Shown: one piece after another, positions 42,152 to 50,764 of the stretch
Numbering within the stretch: position 1 is the first letter of the stretch
How the letters are laid out: every line of letters begins with the position of its first letter
Origin: CAZCRE01 sp964501075
GTDB lineage: Archaea > Thermoproteota > Bathyarchaeia > Bathyarchaeales > Bathycorpusculaceae
Assembly: GCA_964501075.1 (NCBI GenBank)
Contig: CAZCRE010000001.1
Location: forward strand, 1 to 64,000
Direction of reading: 5' to 3'
Length of the DNA: 64,000 nt
The notes under the pieces: generated by a model
What the model saw: only the letters and a program-made list of their open reading frames with translations
What the model was told of the DNA's origin: nothing
The model's database searches: none
Made by a program: the position numbers and the translations under genes

Positions 42152-42544
42152 ATGAGCAAACCTGTTGATGTTGGGGAACTACGTGTTGGCGGATACATGA
42201 TGATTGAAGGTGAACCATGCCATATAGTTGACATTACAAAGTCGAAACCAGGCAAACATGGGTCGGCCAAAGCAAGGATCGTGGGTGTAGGTGTTTTTGA
42301 CGGCGTGAAGCGACAGTTCGTGAGGCCTGTGTCATCTAACGCCGAAGTGCCCATAATTGACAAAAGAACCGGCCAAGTTTTCGCAGTTACTCCCAATGGG
42401 ATTCAGATAATGGACCTCGAAACCTACGAGTACTCGGATGCTCCTTATCCCGAAGATGCAGAGCTTAAAGCGAAACTCGTGGCCGGCGTTGAGATCGAGT
42501 ATTGGAATATAATGGGCAAGATGAAGATCGTTAGAGCCAAGTAG
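42152..42544 (+). CDS. Translation factor aIF5A
   Basis: A 130-residue protein with an SH3-like N-terminal domain containing the hypusination loop KSKPGKHGSAKA (about 31-42, modified Lys in KHG) and an OB-fold C-terminal domain. It helps ribosomes through difficult peptide bonds and termination. Deoxyhypusine synthase is not seen nearby. The gene seems to be monocistronic. Confidence 0.96.
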   Translation: MSKPVDVGELRVGGYMMIEGEPCHIVDITKSKPGKHGSAKARIVGVGVFDGVKRQFVRPVSSNAEVPIIDKRTGQVFAVTPNGIQIMDLETYEYSDAPYPEDAELKAKLVAGVEIEYWNIMGKMKIVRAK

Positions 42545-42799
42545 ACTGAGAAGCAGTTAAACTGTTTTCATTAAGCATTTCTCGTTACTATTAGAGGCCA
42601 TACCATTGGCCACGGTCATTATCAAAGGTTTATTTCAGTGTCCGCCCTTATGGTGTTTTGAAGCCAATGATGCAAGAAGAGCCGTCTGACTAGTGAAGAA
42701 TATGTTATGGGGCTGAGGCTTCAGCATGGTAACTATGGTAACAGCGCTTGTTCAATGCTAAGGCAATGTGACTTGAGTTTATTTTACATCGATTGTCTG

Positions 42800-43237
42800 C
42801 TATTTTGTGCTCAATCTTCGTTTACGCGGTAGGTGAACTTCCAATATTCCCTTCTTGAATTTTATTTTCATTTTGCTCATTCGCACGGGCACGGGCACTC
42901 GTGAATGGCAATGTAGCTTCTGAAATTCGCCTTCACAATGAGTTATGCCCAGTTCTGAAAACCGAACTTTCCTCTTCATCTCAGCCGATATCTCGAGTGT
43001 GTTTTCATCCAAGGGTTTAACCTGAACTTTGTTTTCAAAAGTCAAAGGCAAATCAACTGTCACTACGACTTCAGTGGGTGTTATTTTCATGTCGTGAAGC
43101 GGCTCAATTGTGCGATTCCTCTGGTTCCAGCTCGGTCTATCCACCTGCCTCCTTCCCCAATGTTCGAACTCGTGCTCCAACTCCTCAAAATATCTGTCCA
43201 CAATCTCAGAGATTGCATGCTTTCTTTCAATCGACAA
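42800..43237 (-). CDS. Hsp20/alpha-crystallin-type small heat shock protein
   Basis: A 145-residue protein. The alpha-crystallin domain runs from about residue 45 (EPLHDMKITPTEVVVTVDLP) to FKKGILEVHLPRKR, with the final G-I-L-E-V strand of the family. The C-terminal tail is short and lacks a clear IxI oligomer motif. It is 14 bp downstream of the PAC2-type gene on the same strand, so chaperone functions cluster here. Confidence 0.78.
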   Translation of the reverse strand: MSIERKHAISEIVDRYFEELEHEFEHWGRRQVDRPSWNQRNRTIEPLHDMKITPTEVVVTVDLPLTFENKVQVKPLDENTLEISAEMKRKVRFSELGITHCEGEFQKLHCHSRVPVPVRMSKMKIKFKKGILEVHLPRKRRLSTK

Positions 43238-43251
43238 GACGATTCTCCTCC

Positions 43252-43995
43252 TTAGGAAACGTAAACAGGGATATCATATTCCTGTCCTTTTTTCATTTTG
43301 ACCATTTCTTCCCGCGTACGTTTCATCACATCTCTGGCTTTCAGTCTGATCTCTTCGCCTTTCTCCAAGAGTTTCGCGACATCAACCTTTATCCCAGTAA
43401 CCTTCGCTAAACTTTTCAATATCTCTGCCGCGGCTTCTGGATCCGGATAATTAAGAAAACATTGTGCGAGCAAAGTTACTGCTGGTAAACCTATTTGCGA
43501 ACAGCGCATCAGCATAATCGCTTGCGGACCAACCATGTAACCCTCCATAAGACCTTCGACACCCTTGTCTTGAACCATCTTAAGCATCTCAGGACTTGAC
43601 CCAGCTGCGAATACTTTCAACTCTTTTGCGTCCTGCCTGTCCTCGATGGGAATACCGCTCAACGAGATCATCATCCTAGCTTTCTTACTCTGTCCCCATT
43701 CAATCAAGCCGTCCATAACCTGGTAGATTATGTCAGCAGAAATCGGGGTTTCTGAAGCAGCTAGAAGAATTTTGTCGTTTCCAAAGATCCTTATTGGAGA
43801 GTGCGGTACTCCCTCATGTAAAACGACAATTGGTGGCAGCAACCGTGAATCCAAATAAGCCACTTCTTCCAAGCCTAACTCGTCAATCAAATGAGATGCA
43901 GCGATTACCCCAACCAAACCAGCGTCCGGGAAACCGAAAAGCATCAGTGCACCAGATGGGATTTGTTTCTTCTCCACGATTCTAGTCTCGCTCAA
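43252..43995 (-). CDS. Proteasome assembly chaperone family (PAC2) protein
   Basis: A 247-residue PAC2-type protein: LMLFGFPDAGLVGVIAASHLI near the start, then RIFGNDKILLAASETPI, the strand ISLSGIPI and the helix block GPQAIMLMRCSQIGLPAVTLLAQCF. Archaeal members (PbaA/PbaB) assist proteasome assembly or other ATP-independent chaperoning. Upstream of hsp20 on the same strand; divergent from srp54. Confidence 0.85.
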   Translation of the reverse strand: MSETRIVEKKQIPSGALMLFGFPDAGLVGVIAASHLIDELGLEEVAYLDSRLLPPIVVLHEGVPHSPIRIFGNDKILLAASETPISADIIYQVMDGLIEWGQSKKARMMISLSGIPIEDRQDAKELKVFAAGSSPEMLKMVQDKGVEGLMEGYMVGPQAIMLMRCSQIGLPAVTLLAQCFLNYPDPEAAAEILKSLAKVTGIKVDVAKLLEKGEEIRLKARDVMKRTREEMVKMKKGQEYDIPVYVS

Positions 43996-44068
43996 ATCTA
44001 GCCCTCAAATACTTACAGTCTTGTATCGTGTAAAAACTTTATGCATGGCAACAGGAAAACAGCGAATA

Positions 44069-44078
44069 CTTATTTAAA
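44069..44078 (+). promoter_or_regulatory. TATA box of the srp54 operon
   Basis: CTTATTTAAA about 31-40 bp before the srp54 ATG. It likely drives the srp54-pus10-eL21-rpo4 series. Confidence 0.5.
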
Positions 44079-44108
44079 GCCGTACGAACTCTAGAACAAG
44101 AGAAAATT

Positions 44109-45443
44109 ATGGCCTTAGAACGCTTGGGTTCATCTCTTTACGAAGCAATAAAAAAAGTCTTCAAAGCCTCGGTTGTAGATGAGGCCACAGTCAAGGAACT
44201 CGTTCAAGACATACAGAGAGCTCTGCTCCAAGCAGACGTGAACGTTAAGCTTGTTCTCGAAATCTCAAAAAGGATAGAGGAAAGGGCACTGAACGAAAAG
44301 GTTCCCCCAGGGGTTTCCAGACGTGAACACATAATAAAAGTGGTCTACGAGGAACTAACTCGCTTTCTGGGCGAAAAACCTGTTCCTGTCAAGATAGAAC
44401 CAGGCAAAAGGAAGACAATTATGCTAGTAGGTATCCAAGGCTCAGGGAAAACAACGAACGGTGCAAAACTTGCCCGATACTTTCAAAAAAGAGGGATGAA
44501 ACCTGCATTGATCTGTGCTGACACGTTTCGACCGGGAGCCTACGCACAACTTCAACAGTTAGCTAATAGAATAAACGTGCCACTTTATGGTGATCCGAAA
44601 GCCAAAGATTCTCTCAAAGTAGTTAATGAAGGATTGAAACAGTTTACTGACAAAGATATTGTTATCATTGATACTTCGGGCCGTCACAAAGAGGAGCAAG
44701 AACTGATCAAAGAAATGAAGGCACTCGAAAAAAACATAAAACCTGATGAGGTCATACTCGTGATAGACGGCACAATCGGGCAACAAGCCCTAGTTCAAGC
44801 AAAAGCCTTCAACGAAGCCACACCAATAGGTTCAATCCTTGTGACAAAACTGGATGGTTCAGCACGCGGCGGCGGAGCATTATCAGCGGTTGCGGCCACA
44901 GGGGCTCCCATAAAGTTCATCGGGACAGGCGAAAAAGTGGAAGACATTGAACCATTTGTCCCGTCAAGGTTTGTGGGAAGACTTCTAGGCATGGGTGATC
45001 TCGAGACTCTTCTTGACAAGGTGCGAGAAGCCGAAGTCAAAGTTCCAGAGAAGAAAGCCAAGGCGATACTAAGCGGAAAATTCACTTTGACCGACATGTA
45101 CGAACAGTTCGAAGCCGTAAAAGGAATGGGCACGTTTCGCAAACTCTTGAAGATGCTTCCAGGCATGTCTTACAACATACCTGAAGAGATGCTTAACACG
45201 GCTGAAGATCGGCTTGAAAAATGGCGCGTGATGATCCAGTCAATGACTCAGCAAGAGAAGGATAATCCCAAGATATTCAATTCTTCAAGGATGAAGAGAG
45301 TAGCAAGAGGTTCAGGAACCAGTGAAAAAGAAGTGAAAGAGCTTCTAAAACAGTATGTGATGATGCGTCGGATGCTCAAAACCTTTCGAAGAAAGAAGAA
45401 ACTGCCTTTCTTCGGAAAAGGCATGCCTGTCGACCTAGGATGA
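44109..45443 (+). CDS. srp54: Signal recognition particle GTPase SRP54
   Basis: A 444-residue protein with the N domain (1-90), the GTPase G domain (P-loop VGIQGSGKTTNGAKLA near 105; DTFRPGAYAQL; IIDTSGRH; TKLDGSARGGGALS), and the methionine-rich M domain (about 300-444; MKRVARGSGTS and MMRRMLKTFRRKK bind SRP RNA). It directs signal-anchor proteins to SecYEG. It heads a plus-strand run to pus10. Confidence 0.97.
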   Translation: MALERLGSSLYEAIKKVFKASVVDEATVKELVQDIQRALLQADVNVKLVLEISKRIEERALNEKVPPGVSRREHIIKVVYEELTRFLGEKPVPVKIEPGKRKTIMLVGIQGSGKTTNGAKLARYFQKRGMKPALICADTFRPGAYAQLQQLANRINVPLYGDPKAKDSLKVVNEGLKQFTDKDIVIIDTSGRHKEEQELIKEMKALEKNIKPDEVILVIDGTIGQQALVQAKAFNEATPIGSILVTKLDGSARGGGALSAVAATGAPIKFIGTGEKVEDIEPFVPSRFVGRLLGMGDLETLLDKVREAEVKVPEKKAKAILSGKFTLTDMYEQFEAVKGMGTFRKLLKMLPGMSYNIPEEMLNTAEDRLEKWRVMIQSMTQQEKDNPKIFNSSRMKRVARGSGTSEKEVKELLKQYVMMRRMLKTFRRKKKLPFFGKGMPVDLG

Positions 45444-45471
45444 GTCAAGTTCAAATCAAGGGGAAACATGC

Positions 45472-46803
45472 TTGGATATTCTGCAAGAAGCATTGACGAT
45501 GCTTGAACGGCACTCACTGTGTGACCATTGTCTAGGAAGGCAATTTGCCCTGCTTGGTCACGGAATTGAGAATGACACTAGAGGAAATGCCATAAAAATG
45601 GTTCTGACGCTAAGAGCTCACGCCGCACTCTCAAAAGATACCGAAGCAGTTAGAACTCTCAAAGTCTTGGCGACCAACGGGTTCTCGGAAATAGCACGAG
45701 AATTACTGAGAAAAGCCAAGAAACGTGTTCGAGTAGATTTCACTCAGAGGATATGCTTCCTTTGCGAAGGTAAACTTGAAGCCACTGAGAGCTTCGCCCA
45801 GAAAGCCGTCAACAGTCTCGCTCCATATGAGTATCACAATTTCTTAGTCGGGACGGAACTGCCCAAGAAAGTTGAGGAGCGTGAAGACGAGTTCAAATCA
45901 GAGTTCGGAGTAGCCTACGGCGAAAACATGCGCAATGAATTTGGACGATTGATAGGGAAAAAGGTCGCCGAATTGATTGGAAAGCCTGTTGACTTTCTAA
46001 GACCTGAAATAGTTGTGCTCGTAAACCCATACGCTGACATAGTAAGCCTTCAAATCAATCCACTGTTTATTGCTGGAAGATACAAGAAGCTGGTCAGGGG
46101 CATTCCACAGTCAAAGTGGTTCTGTTCCAATTGCCGCGGAAGAGGCTGTGAGAAATGTAACTGGACTGGAAAAATGTATCCGGAATCGGTGGAGGAAATC
46201 ATCGCAAAGCCCTTCCTAGAAGTCACATACGGTATGAAATCATCGTTTCACGCCTCTGGAAGAGAGGACATTGATGCTCGAATGCTCGGCACGGGCAGAC
46301 CCTTTGTACTTGAAATCACCAAACCCCAAAAAAGGTTTGTAGATCTTGAAAAACTTGAAAGGGCTACCAACAATTTTGGTAAGGGAAAGGTCCAAATTTC
46401 AAGCTTGCATTTTGCAGACAAAGACGTCGTAAGACGACTGAAAAAAGGAGAAGCTACCCAGAAAGAATATCGTGTGCTGATAGAGTTTGAAAACACGATT
46501 AAAGATAAGGACATGCGGTTACTTGAGAAGAAGCTAAAGAATACGTTGATCGCTCAGAAAACGCCCGTTCGTGTGGTTCACAGACGTGCGGACTTGACGC
46601 GAGAAAAGTACATATACGACGTGAATGTAAAGAAATTGTCACCTAGAGAAGCTGAGATGAAAATACGTTGCCAAGGAGGACTTTATGTTAAGGAGTTGGT
46701 TACGGGAGATGGCGGAAGAACGACACCCAGCATCTCAGAGATTCTCAAAAACAAAGCGAAGCCTATGAAGCTTGATGTTTTGAGAGTTATTATGGAAGAC
46801 TAA
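45472..46803 (+). CDS. pus10: tRNA pseudouridine(54/55) synthase Pus10
   Basis: A 443-residue archaeal/eukaryotic enzyme that makes pseudouridine 54 and 55 in the T loop. The N-terminal THUMP-like zinc domain has CDHCLGRQF and CFLCEG, another CSNCRGRGCEKCNWTG segment lies near 225, and the catalytic motif ASGREDIDARMLGTGRPFVLEI (about 262-283) contains the nucleophilic Asp. The start is TTG; an ATG four bases earlier is out of frame. It directly precedes eL21. Confidence 0.94.
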   Translation: MDILQEALTMLERHSLCDHCLGRQFALLGHGIENDTRGNAIKMVLTLRAHAALSKDTEAVRTLKVLATNGFSEIARELLRKAKKRVRVDFTQRICFLCEGKLEATESFAQKAVNSLAPYEYHNFLVGTELPKKVEEREDEFKSEFGVAYGENMRNEFGRLIGKKVAELIGKPVDFLRPEIVVLVNPYADIVSLQINPLFIAGRYKKLVRGIPQSKWFCSNCRGRGCEKCNWTGKMYPESVEEIIAKPFLEVTYGMKSSFHASGREDIDARMLGTGRPFVLEITKPQKRFVDLEKLERATNNFGKGKVQISSLHFADKDVVRRLKKGEATQKEYRVLIEFENTIKDKDMRLLEKKLKNTLIAQKTPVRVVHRRADLTREKYIYDVNVKKLSPREAEMKIRCQGGLYVKELVTGDGGRTTPSISEILKNKAKPMKLDVLRVIMED

Positions 46804-46815
46804 AGAGGTGGAAAA

Positions 46816-47112
46816 ATGAAAGGATCAAAAGGTTATCGATCAGGCACACGGCACTTGCTAAAAAAGGGACCGAGAACGCATGGAAAACTCAGTCTGAGCA
46901 AACTGCTACAGGAATACCAGCCTGGAAACCATGTAATTGTGAGGATAGACTCAAGCATCCAAAAAGGAATGCCACATAGACGCTTTCACGGCAAGACCGG
47001 CACAATAATCCAAAAACGTGGACGAAGCTACGTCGTAAGTGTGCCTCAAGGAGATGCAGTCAAGGAAATCGTTGTCAGGCCTGAACATTTGGAACCAGTC
47101 AGAAGTGATTAG
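46816..47112 (+). CDS. rpl21e: 50S ribosomal protein L21e (eL21)
   Basis: A 98-residue basic protein: MKGSKGYRSGTRHLLKK at the N-terminus, then GNHVIVRIDSSIQKGMPHRRFHGKTGTI, the KOW-like core. It is an archaeal/eukaryotic large-subunit protein. It lies one base ahead of rpo4, a widely conserved archaeal pairing. Confidence 0.96.
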   Translation: MKGSKGYRSGTRHLLKKGPRTHGKLSLSKLLQEYQPGNHVIVRIDSSIQKGMPHRRFHGKTGTIIQKRGRSYVVSVPQGDAVKEIVVRPEHLEPVRSD

Positions 47113-47113
47113 A

Positions 47114-47452
47114 ATGTCAAAAGAAACTGCAACAGAAAGGAAACTTACGCTTCCAAATGTAAAAAAGACACTTGATTCTATAGGCGAAGAAAATCTTGAT
47201 CAGTTGCAGCGCCGCACATTAGACTATGTAGCCAAATTTGCCAAAGTCGACGCTGATGCAGCTGACAAAATCGTGGTGAAACTTGTAAATGAATTTGGGC
47301 TAGACGAAAACGAAGCTGTCCAAGTCGTCAACTGTATGCCAAGAACTGTTGATGAGTTGCGTGTTTTCCTTGCTGGTGGCCGCAAAATTATTGATGTGTC
47401 AACATTGAAAGCAATCATAGGCCTTTTGGATGAACATAGAAAACTGAAGTAG
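47114..47452 (+). CDS. rpo4: DNA-directed RNA polymerase subunit Rpo4 (F)
   Basis: A 112-residue Rpb4 homologue that forms the polymerase stalk with Rpo7. It has RRTLDYVAKFAKVDADAADKIV and FGLDENEAVQVVNCMPRTVDELRVFL, the helical HRDC-like core. The frame is open further upstream into eL21, but the ATG at 47114, one base after the eL21 stop, is the expected start. Confidence 0.93.
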   Translation: MSKETATERKLTLPNVKKTLDSIGEENLDQLQRRTLDYVAKFAKVDADAADKIVVKLVNEFGLDENEAVQVVNCMPRTVDELRVFLAGGRKIIDVSTLKAIIGLLDEHRKLK

Positions 47453-47510
47453 CCCTTCCCAGACTTAACAACTATTTTTTAAGCAATAAGAACGTAAGAT
47501 AAGGGTGAAC

Positions 47511-48086
47511 ATGACTATGATGGAGAAGCGTTACGAAGAGTACGCTTACATTCTAGATTTCCTACCACATGGCCGACCGGGACTTCGCCCTCAGGGAAAG
47601 GCGGGATACAGAGCTGGGGCTCTGGTTCAGTTGGTAGGGGAAGAATTCTTCACACTTCTCGAAGCACTAGTCAAAGACGGCGTAACGCTCAAACCTCATG
47701 ACCGCGTCTACGTGGGAAAAGAATCACGTGAAGAAATCACCTACATAATCGGACGAATAGGATATGAGGAGCTAACTGCCGCAGCCAAGATGGAGCTTCC
47801 AACAGTGATCAATAGAATTGTGCTAAGTCGTGAAAGATGGTTCGTGGACTTTTTCAACAATTCAAGAGCCGTGACGCCGCGAATGCATGCACTAGAGCTG
47901 ATTCCTGGCATTGGAAAAAAGTACATGTGGCAGGTCATAAATGAACGTGAAAGAAAACCATTCGAGAATTATGGCGATCTGCAAAAGCGCACTGAACTGC
48001 CTAGCCCGGTCAAACTAATAACCAAAAGAGTCTTGGAGGAACTGGCTGGCGACAGCAAGTATCGGCTATTTACGAGAGTTCAATAG
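47511..48086 (+). CDS. DUF655 RNA-binding protein
   Basis: About 191 residues. Starts with EEYAYILDFLPHGRPG, then ALVQLVGEEFFTLLEAL and a helix-hairpin-helix-like segment ALELIPGIGKKYMWQVINERE. DUF655 proteins fuse an OB-like domain to a helix-hairpin-helix and always sit beside ksgA in archaea, which suggests a ribosome or rRNA role. The ATG at 47511 is preferred over the GTG at 47505, which doubles as part of the AAGGGTG ribosome-binding site. Confidence 0.88.
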   Translation: MTMMEKRYEEYAYILDFLPHGRPGLRPQGKAGYRAGALVQLVGEEFFTLLEALVKDGVTLKPHDRVYVGKESREEITYIIGRIGYEELTAAAKMELPTVINRIVLSRERWFVDFFNNSRAVTPRMHALELIPGIGKKYMWQVINERERKPFENYGDLQKRTELPSPVKLITKRVLEELAGDSKYRLFTRVQ

Positions 48087-48087
48087 C

Positions 48088-48930
48088 GTGACCGATATTT
48101 CACGAAGTGACTTGAGCCTTCTGGCAAAAACGAAGTTTCTGCTTCGAGCAAATCGGATTCTTCCGAACAGGCTTCTAGGACAGAACTTCATGATCGAACC
48201 TTCAATATTCCAAACAATGAGCGACTATGCTTCGTTAGACAAGAAAGATGTCGTTGTCGACATTGGCGCAGGCTTGGGTTTTCTGACGCGTTCCCTTGCG
48301 AGTAAATGTAGAAGCGTCGTGGCTGTAGAGATAGATGATAAGCTAGTGAAGATCTTGCACGAAGAGCTTAGAGGCACGTCTAATGTCAGAATAGTTCATG
48401 GCAATGTGCTCAAAATACAAGTTCCGAAGTTCAACAAGGTCGTTTCCGTTCCACCTTATGGGGTCTCTTCGCAATTACTCTTATGGCTTTTAAGCAAGGA
48501 TTTTGATAGTGCGGTGCTAGTTTTTCAAAAAGAGTTTGCAGATCGCCTTGTAGCTTCTGTTGGAAGCGAGAATTATGGATGGTTGACGGTTCTTGTCTAC
48601 TATTATTCAAGGTGTGAACTTCTGGATGACATTCCAAAAGCGAAGTTTTATCCCCAGCCAAAAGTGGATTCTATCATAATTCGCCTAAGTCCAAAACAGC
48701 CGCCACCGTTCTCATTGAAAAATACCTCATTGTTTACCAAGCTTACTCAATCAGTCTTCACTCAACGTAATAGAAAGATCAGAAACGCTATCTTACCATT
48801 CCTCAAAGGAATACTTGCTAAGAACTCTGAGGAAGCCATGGCTTGTGTTGCGAGAATCCCTTTCAGCGACAAGCGAGTGAGAGAGTTGCAGCCTGAGGAC
48901 TTCGGAGCCTTGGCAAATGTCCTCACATAG
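48088..48930 (+). CDS. rsmA: 16S rRNA dimethyladenosine transferase (KsgA/Dim1)
   Basis: A 280-residue SAM-dependent enzyme that dimethylates the two adenosines of the 3'-terminal small-subunit hairpin. It carries LGQNFMIEPS, VVDIGAGLGFLTRSLAS (SAM site, about 53-69), VVAVEIDDKL and a motif IV variant VVSVPPYGVSS in which NLPY is replaced by SVPPYG. The start is GTG, one base after the DUF655 stop; the end overlaps hemK2. Confidence 0.93.
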   Translation: MTDISRSDLSLLAKTKFLLRANRILPNRLLGQNFMIEPSIFQTMSDYASLDKKDVVVDIGAGLGFLTRSLASKCRSVVAVEIDDKLVKILHEELRGTSNVRIVHGNVLKIQVPKFNKVVSVPPYGVSSQLLLWLLSKDFDSAVLVFQKEFADRLVASVGSENYGWLTVLVYYYSRCELLDDIPKAKFYPQPKVDSIIIRLSPKQPPPFSLKNTSLFTKLTQSVFTQRNRKIRNAILPFLKGILAKNSEEAMACVARIPFSDKRVRELQPEDFGALANVLT

Positions 48931-49540
48931 TAAGAAAATCTTCTTTGCCGATTACGTGTTTGATGTTGGAACGAAAGTCTATGAACCTGCAGAGGATTCG
49001 TTCTTCTTTGCTGAAAACATGAGGGTCAAACGCGATGAATATGTCCTTGATATGGGCACAGGGTGCGGCATTCTGAGCATTGTCGCTGCAGAGAAAGCGT
49101 CGAGAGTTGTCGCCATTGACATAAATCCATATGCTATCCGTTACGCAAAAGAGAATGCGGAAGTCAACTGTGTTAGAGACAAGTTGTCTTTTATACAGGG
49201 AGATCTTTTCACACCGTTAAGATCAGGGGAGCATTTTGACTTGATTATTTTCAATGCTCCTTACTTGCCGGAAGAGCCGTTTGAGAATAGCTCTTGGCTT
49301 GAACGCGCTTGGAACGGCGGGAAGACTGGAAGACAAGTTATCGATCGCTTCGTTCTTAATACATCTGAACATTTGAAAGAAGCTGGGCGAGTTCTCTTAA
49401 TGCTATCAACTGTCACTGGCATCAATGCGACATTGCTGAAGTTCAGAGAGGGTGGGTTTAACGCAAAAGTTGCTGCCAAACTTGAATTGCCCTTTTTTGA
49501 AACTCTAGCGCTGTTGGAAGCAAAGCATTGCCGATCTTGA
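48917..49540 (+). CDS. HemK2/Mtq2-type methyltransferase
   Basis: A 207-residue class I methyltransferase: VYEPAEDSFFFAE, VLDMGTGCGILSIVAAEKASRVVAIDINPYAIRYA and the motif IV IIFNAPYLPEEP, in which NPPY is NAPY as in the eukaryotic N6AMT1/Mtq2 branch. It methylates glutamine of the release factor GGQ motif and perhaps other substrates. Its start lies inside the end of ksgA, so the two are coupled. Confidence 0.9.
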   Translation: MSSHSKKIFFADYVFDVGTKVYEPAEDSFFFAENMRVKRDEYVLDMGTGCGILSIVAAEKASRVVAIDINPYAIRYAKENAEVNCVRDKLSFIQGDLFTPLRSGEHFDLIIFNAPYLPEEPFENSSWLERAWNGGKTGRQVIDRFVLNTSEHLKEAGRVLLMLSTVTGINATLLKFREGGFNAKVAAKLELPFFETLALLEAKHCRS

Positions 49541-49551
49541 GTCCCATGTCG

Positions 49552-50148
49552 TCAAAGAACTTTTCGCAGTCTTATTTCATCTCTTATAGGTAATCCACTT
49601 ATGCCACTCAAGATCTTACCATGCTTTTCTGCTATGACGTTTGGTTTCACTTCATAAATCTGGAACCCGGTCGCTTGATAAAACGCTAGCGCTGGTAAGT
49701 CATCATTTGAGGTTGAAACCCGCAGTGTCTTCTTGCCCGTTTTTTTAGCTTCTGCTTCAACTTTTCGGATTAGACTTTTTCCAATTCCGGAGCCTTGATA
49801 TTTAGGTTTCACTACCATTGCTACAATAATTAGAGCATCCTTGTCTTCTGCGAAAGATATGAATCCAACAATTCCGTCATCTACTTTTGCGATATGTGCC
49901 GGTAGTTCAGCAACATCAAATGTTCTGTCAAATGTCAATTGCTCAGTCTCTCCCCAGAACTGCTTGGCTGATCTCCGAATAATGGTTTTTTCAGTTTCCG
50001 ATTTCGCCCTACAGATAGTGTAATCTATCTTCCTTTTCGCAATGCATGATGGACAATTAGTCCGCAATCGCGTATGTTCGCTGCATACTGTTCTTCCGCA
50101 AACACTGCATTTGTAGACTCCTTGTTTCTTGCAAAGCTTACAGCGCAT
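49552..50148 (-). CDS. GNAT acetyltransferase with N-terminal zinc finger
   Basis: The first 40 residues form an HIT-type or B-box zinc finger (CKLCKK, CSVCGR, CSEH, CPSC). The rest is a GNAT domain with VAMVVKPKYQGSGIGKSLIRKVEAEA (acetyl-CoA motif A) and LPALAFYQATGFQIYEV. The zinc finger suggests a protein or nucleic-acid partner. The target is unknown. It is divergent from the downstream dCTP deaminase-like gene. Confidence 0.82.
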   Translation of the reverse strand: MRCKLCKKQGVYKCSVCGRTVCSEHTRLRTNCPSCIAKRKIDYTICRAKSETEKTIIRRSAKQFWGETEQLTFDRTFDVAELPAHIAKVDDGIVGFISFAEDKDALIIVAMVVKPKYQGSGIGKSLIRKVEAEAKKTGKKTLRVSTSNDDLPALAFYQATGFQIYEVKPNVIAEKHGKILSGISGLPIRDEIRLRKVL

Positions 50149-50183
50149 GATGCTTCCCTTCTTTCCATTGTTCTTTCTGAAAA

Positions 50184-50192
50184 AGTATATAA
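50184..50192 (+). promoter_or_regulatory. TATA box of the dCTP deaminase-like gene
   Basis: AGTATATAA is 46-54 bp before the ATG, in the gap with the divergent acetyltransferase gene. Confidence 0.5.
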
Positions 50193-50237
50193 CGTGAAAG
50201 GTTCAGTAATGCTAGAAAAGCGATAGGGGTCTCAACT

Positions 50238-50759
50238 ATGTGTGTCTTGGGCAAGGACAAACTCAAACAATTAATTGAAAACTACAAATCAATATATCCG
50301 TACGACTACAACTTGCTGGACGGAGACGGCTACATTCTAACGGTCAAAGAAGAAACAACACTGCATTATCTTGAGCATAAAAACCTAATAACTCACGAGA
50401 TTGTTTTCATCCCGCCCGACATGGTCGCACATTTAACTGCCAAAAGTAAGTACGGGCGAATGGGGCTATCTTTCTTGAACGCGGCCAAAGTCCACAGCGG
50501 ATTTACTGGCAGACTTGCCCTTGAACTTGTAAACTTGAGTAATGACCGTTGCCCGATCACAATCAAGCATGGAGACCCGTTCATGCATATCGAGTTTGTG
50601 ACAAGAGAAGGCGGACCGTCCCCTTACAGTGGAGAGTACCAGTTCCAATACTTGACGGATGAAGAACTGCAAATGTACATTCCAATCATGAAGAAAGTCT
50701 TCTCGAACTACGATGAACTGGCAAAGACATGGTTTAGAAATAAAAGACTGCAACCGTGA
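50238..50759 (+). CDS. dCTP deaminase/dUTPase family protein
   Basis: A 173-residue homologue of Dcd/Dut. The core motif is AAKVHSGFTGRLALELVNLS (about 86-105), the equivalent of the conserved GxIDxGFxGxxTLELxN block, preceded by LTAKSKYGRMGL (phosphate-binding ARS/SS-like). The expected catalytic Glu is retained in LALELVN. It would supply or cleanse pyrimidine nucleotides; dCTP deaminase versus dUTPase activity cannot be told from sequence alone. Confidence 0.85.
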   Translation: MCVLGKDKLKQLIENYKSIYPYDYNLLDGDGYILTVKEETTLHYLEHKNLITHEIVFIPPDMVAHLTAKSKYGRMGLSFLNAAKVHSGFTGRLALELVNLSNDRCPITIKHGDPFMHIEFVTREGGPSPYSGEYQFQYLTDEELQMYIPIMKKVFSNYDELAKTWFRNKRLQP

Positions 50760-50764
50760 ATAGC

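Noticed and set aside
42545..42799. Possible gene in the gap between aIF5A and hsp20
   Set aside because: Only very short frames with no motif; nothing to support.
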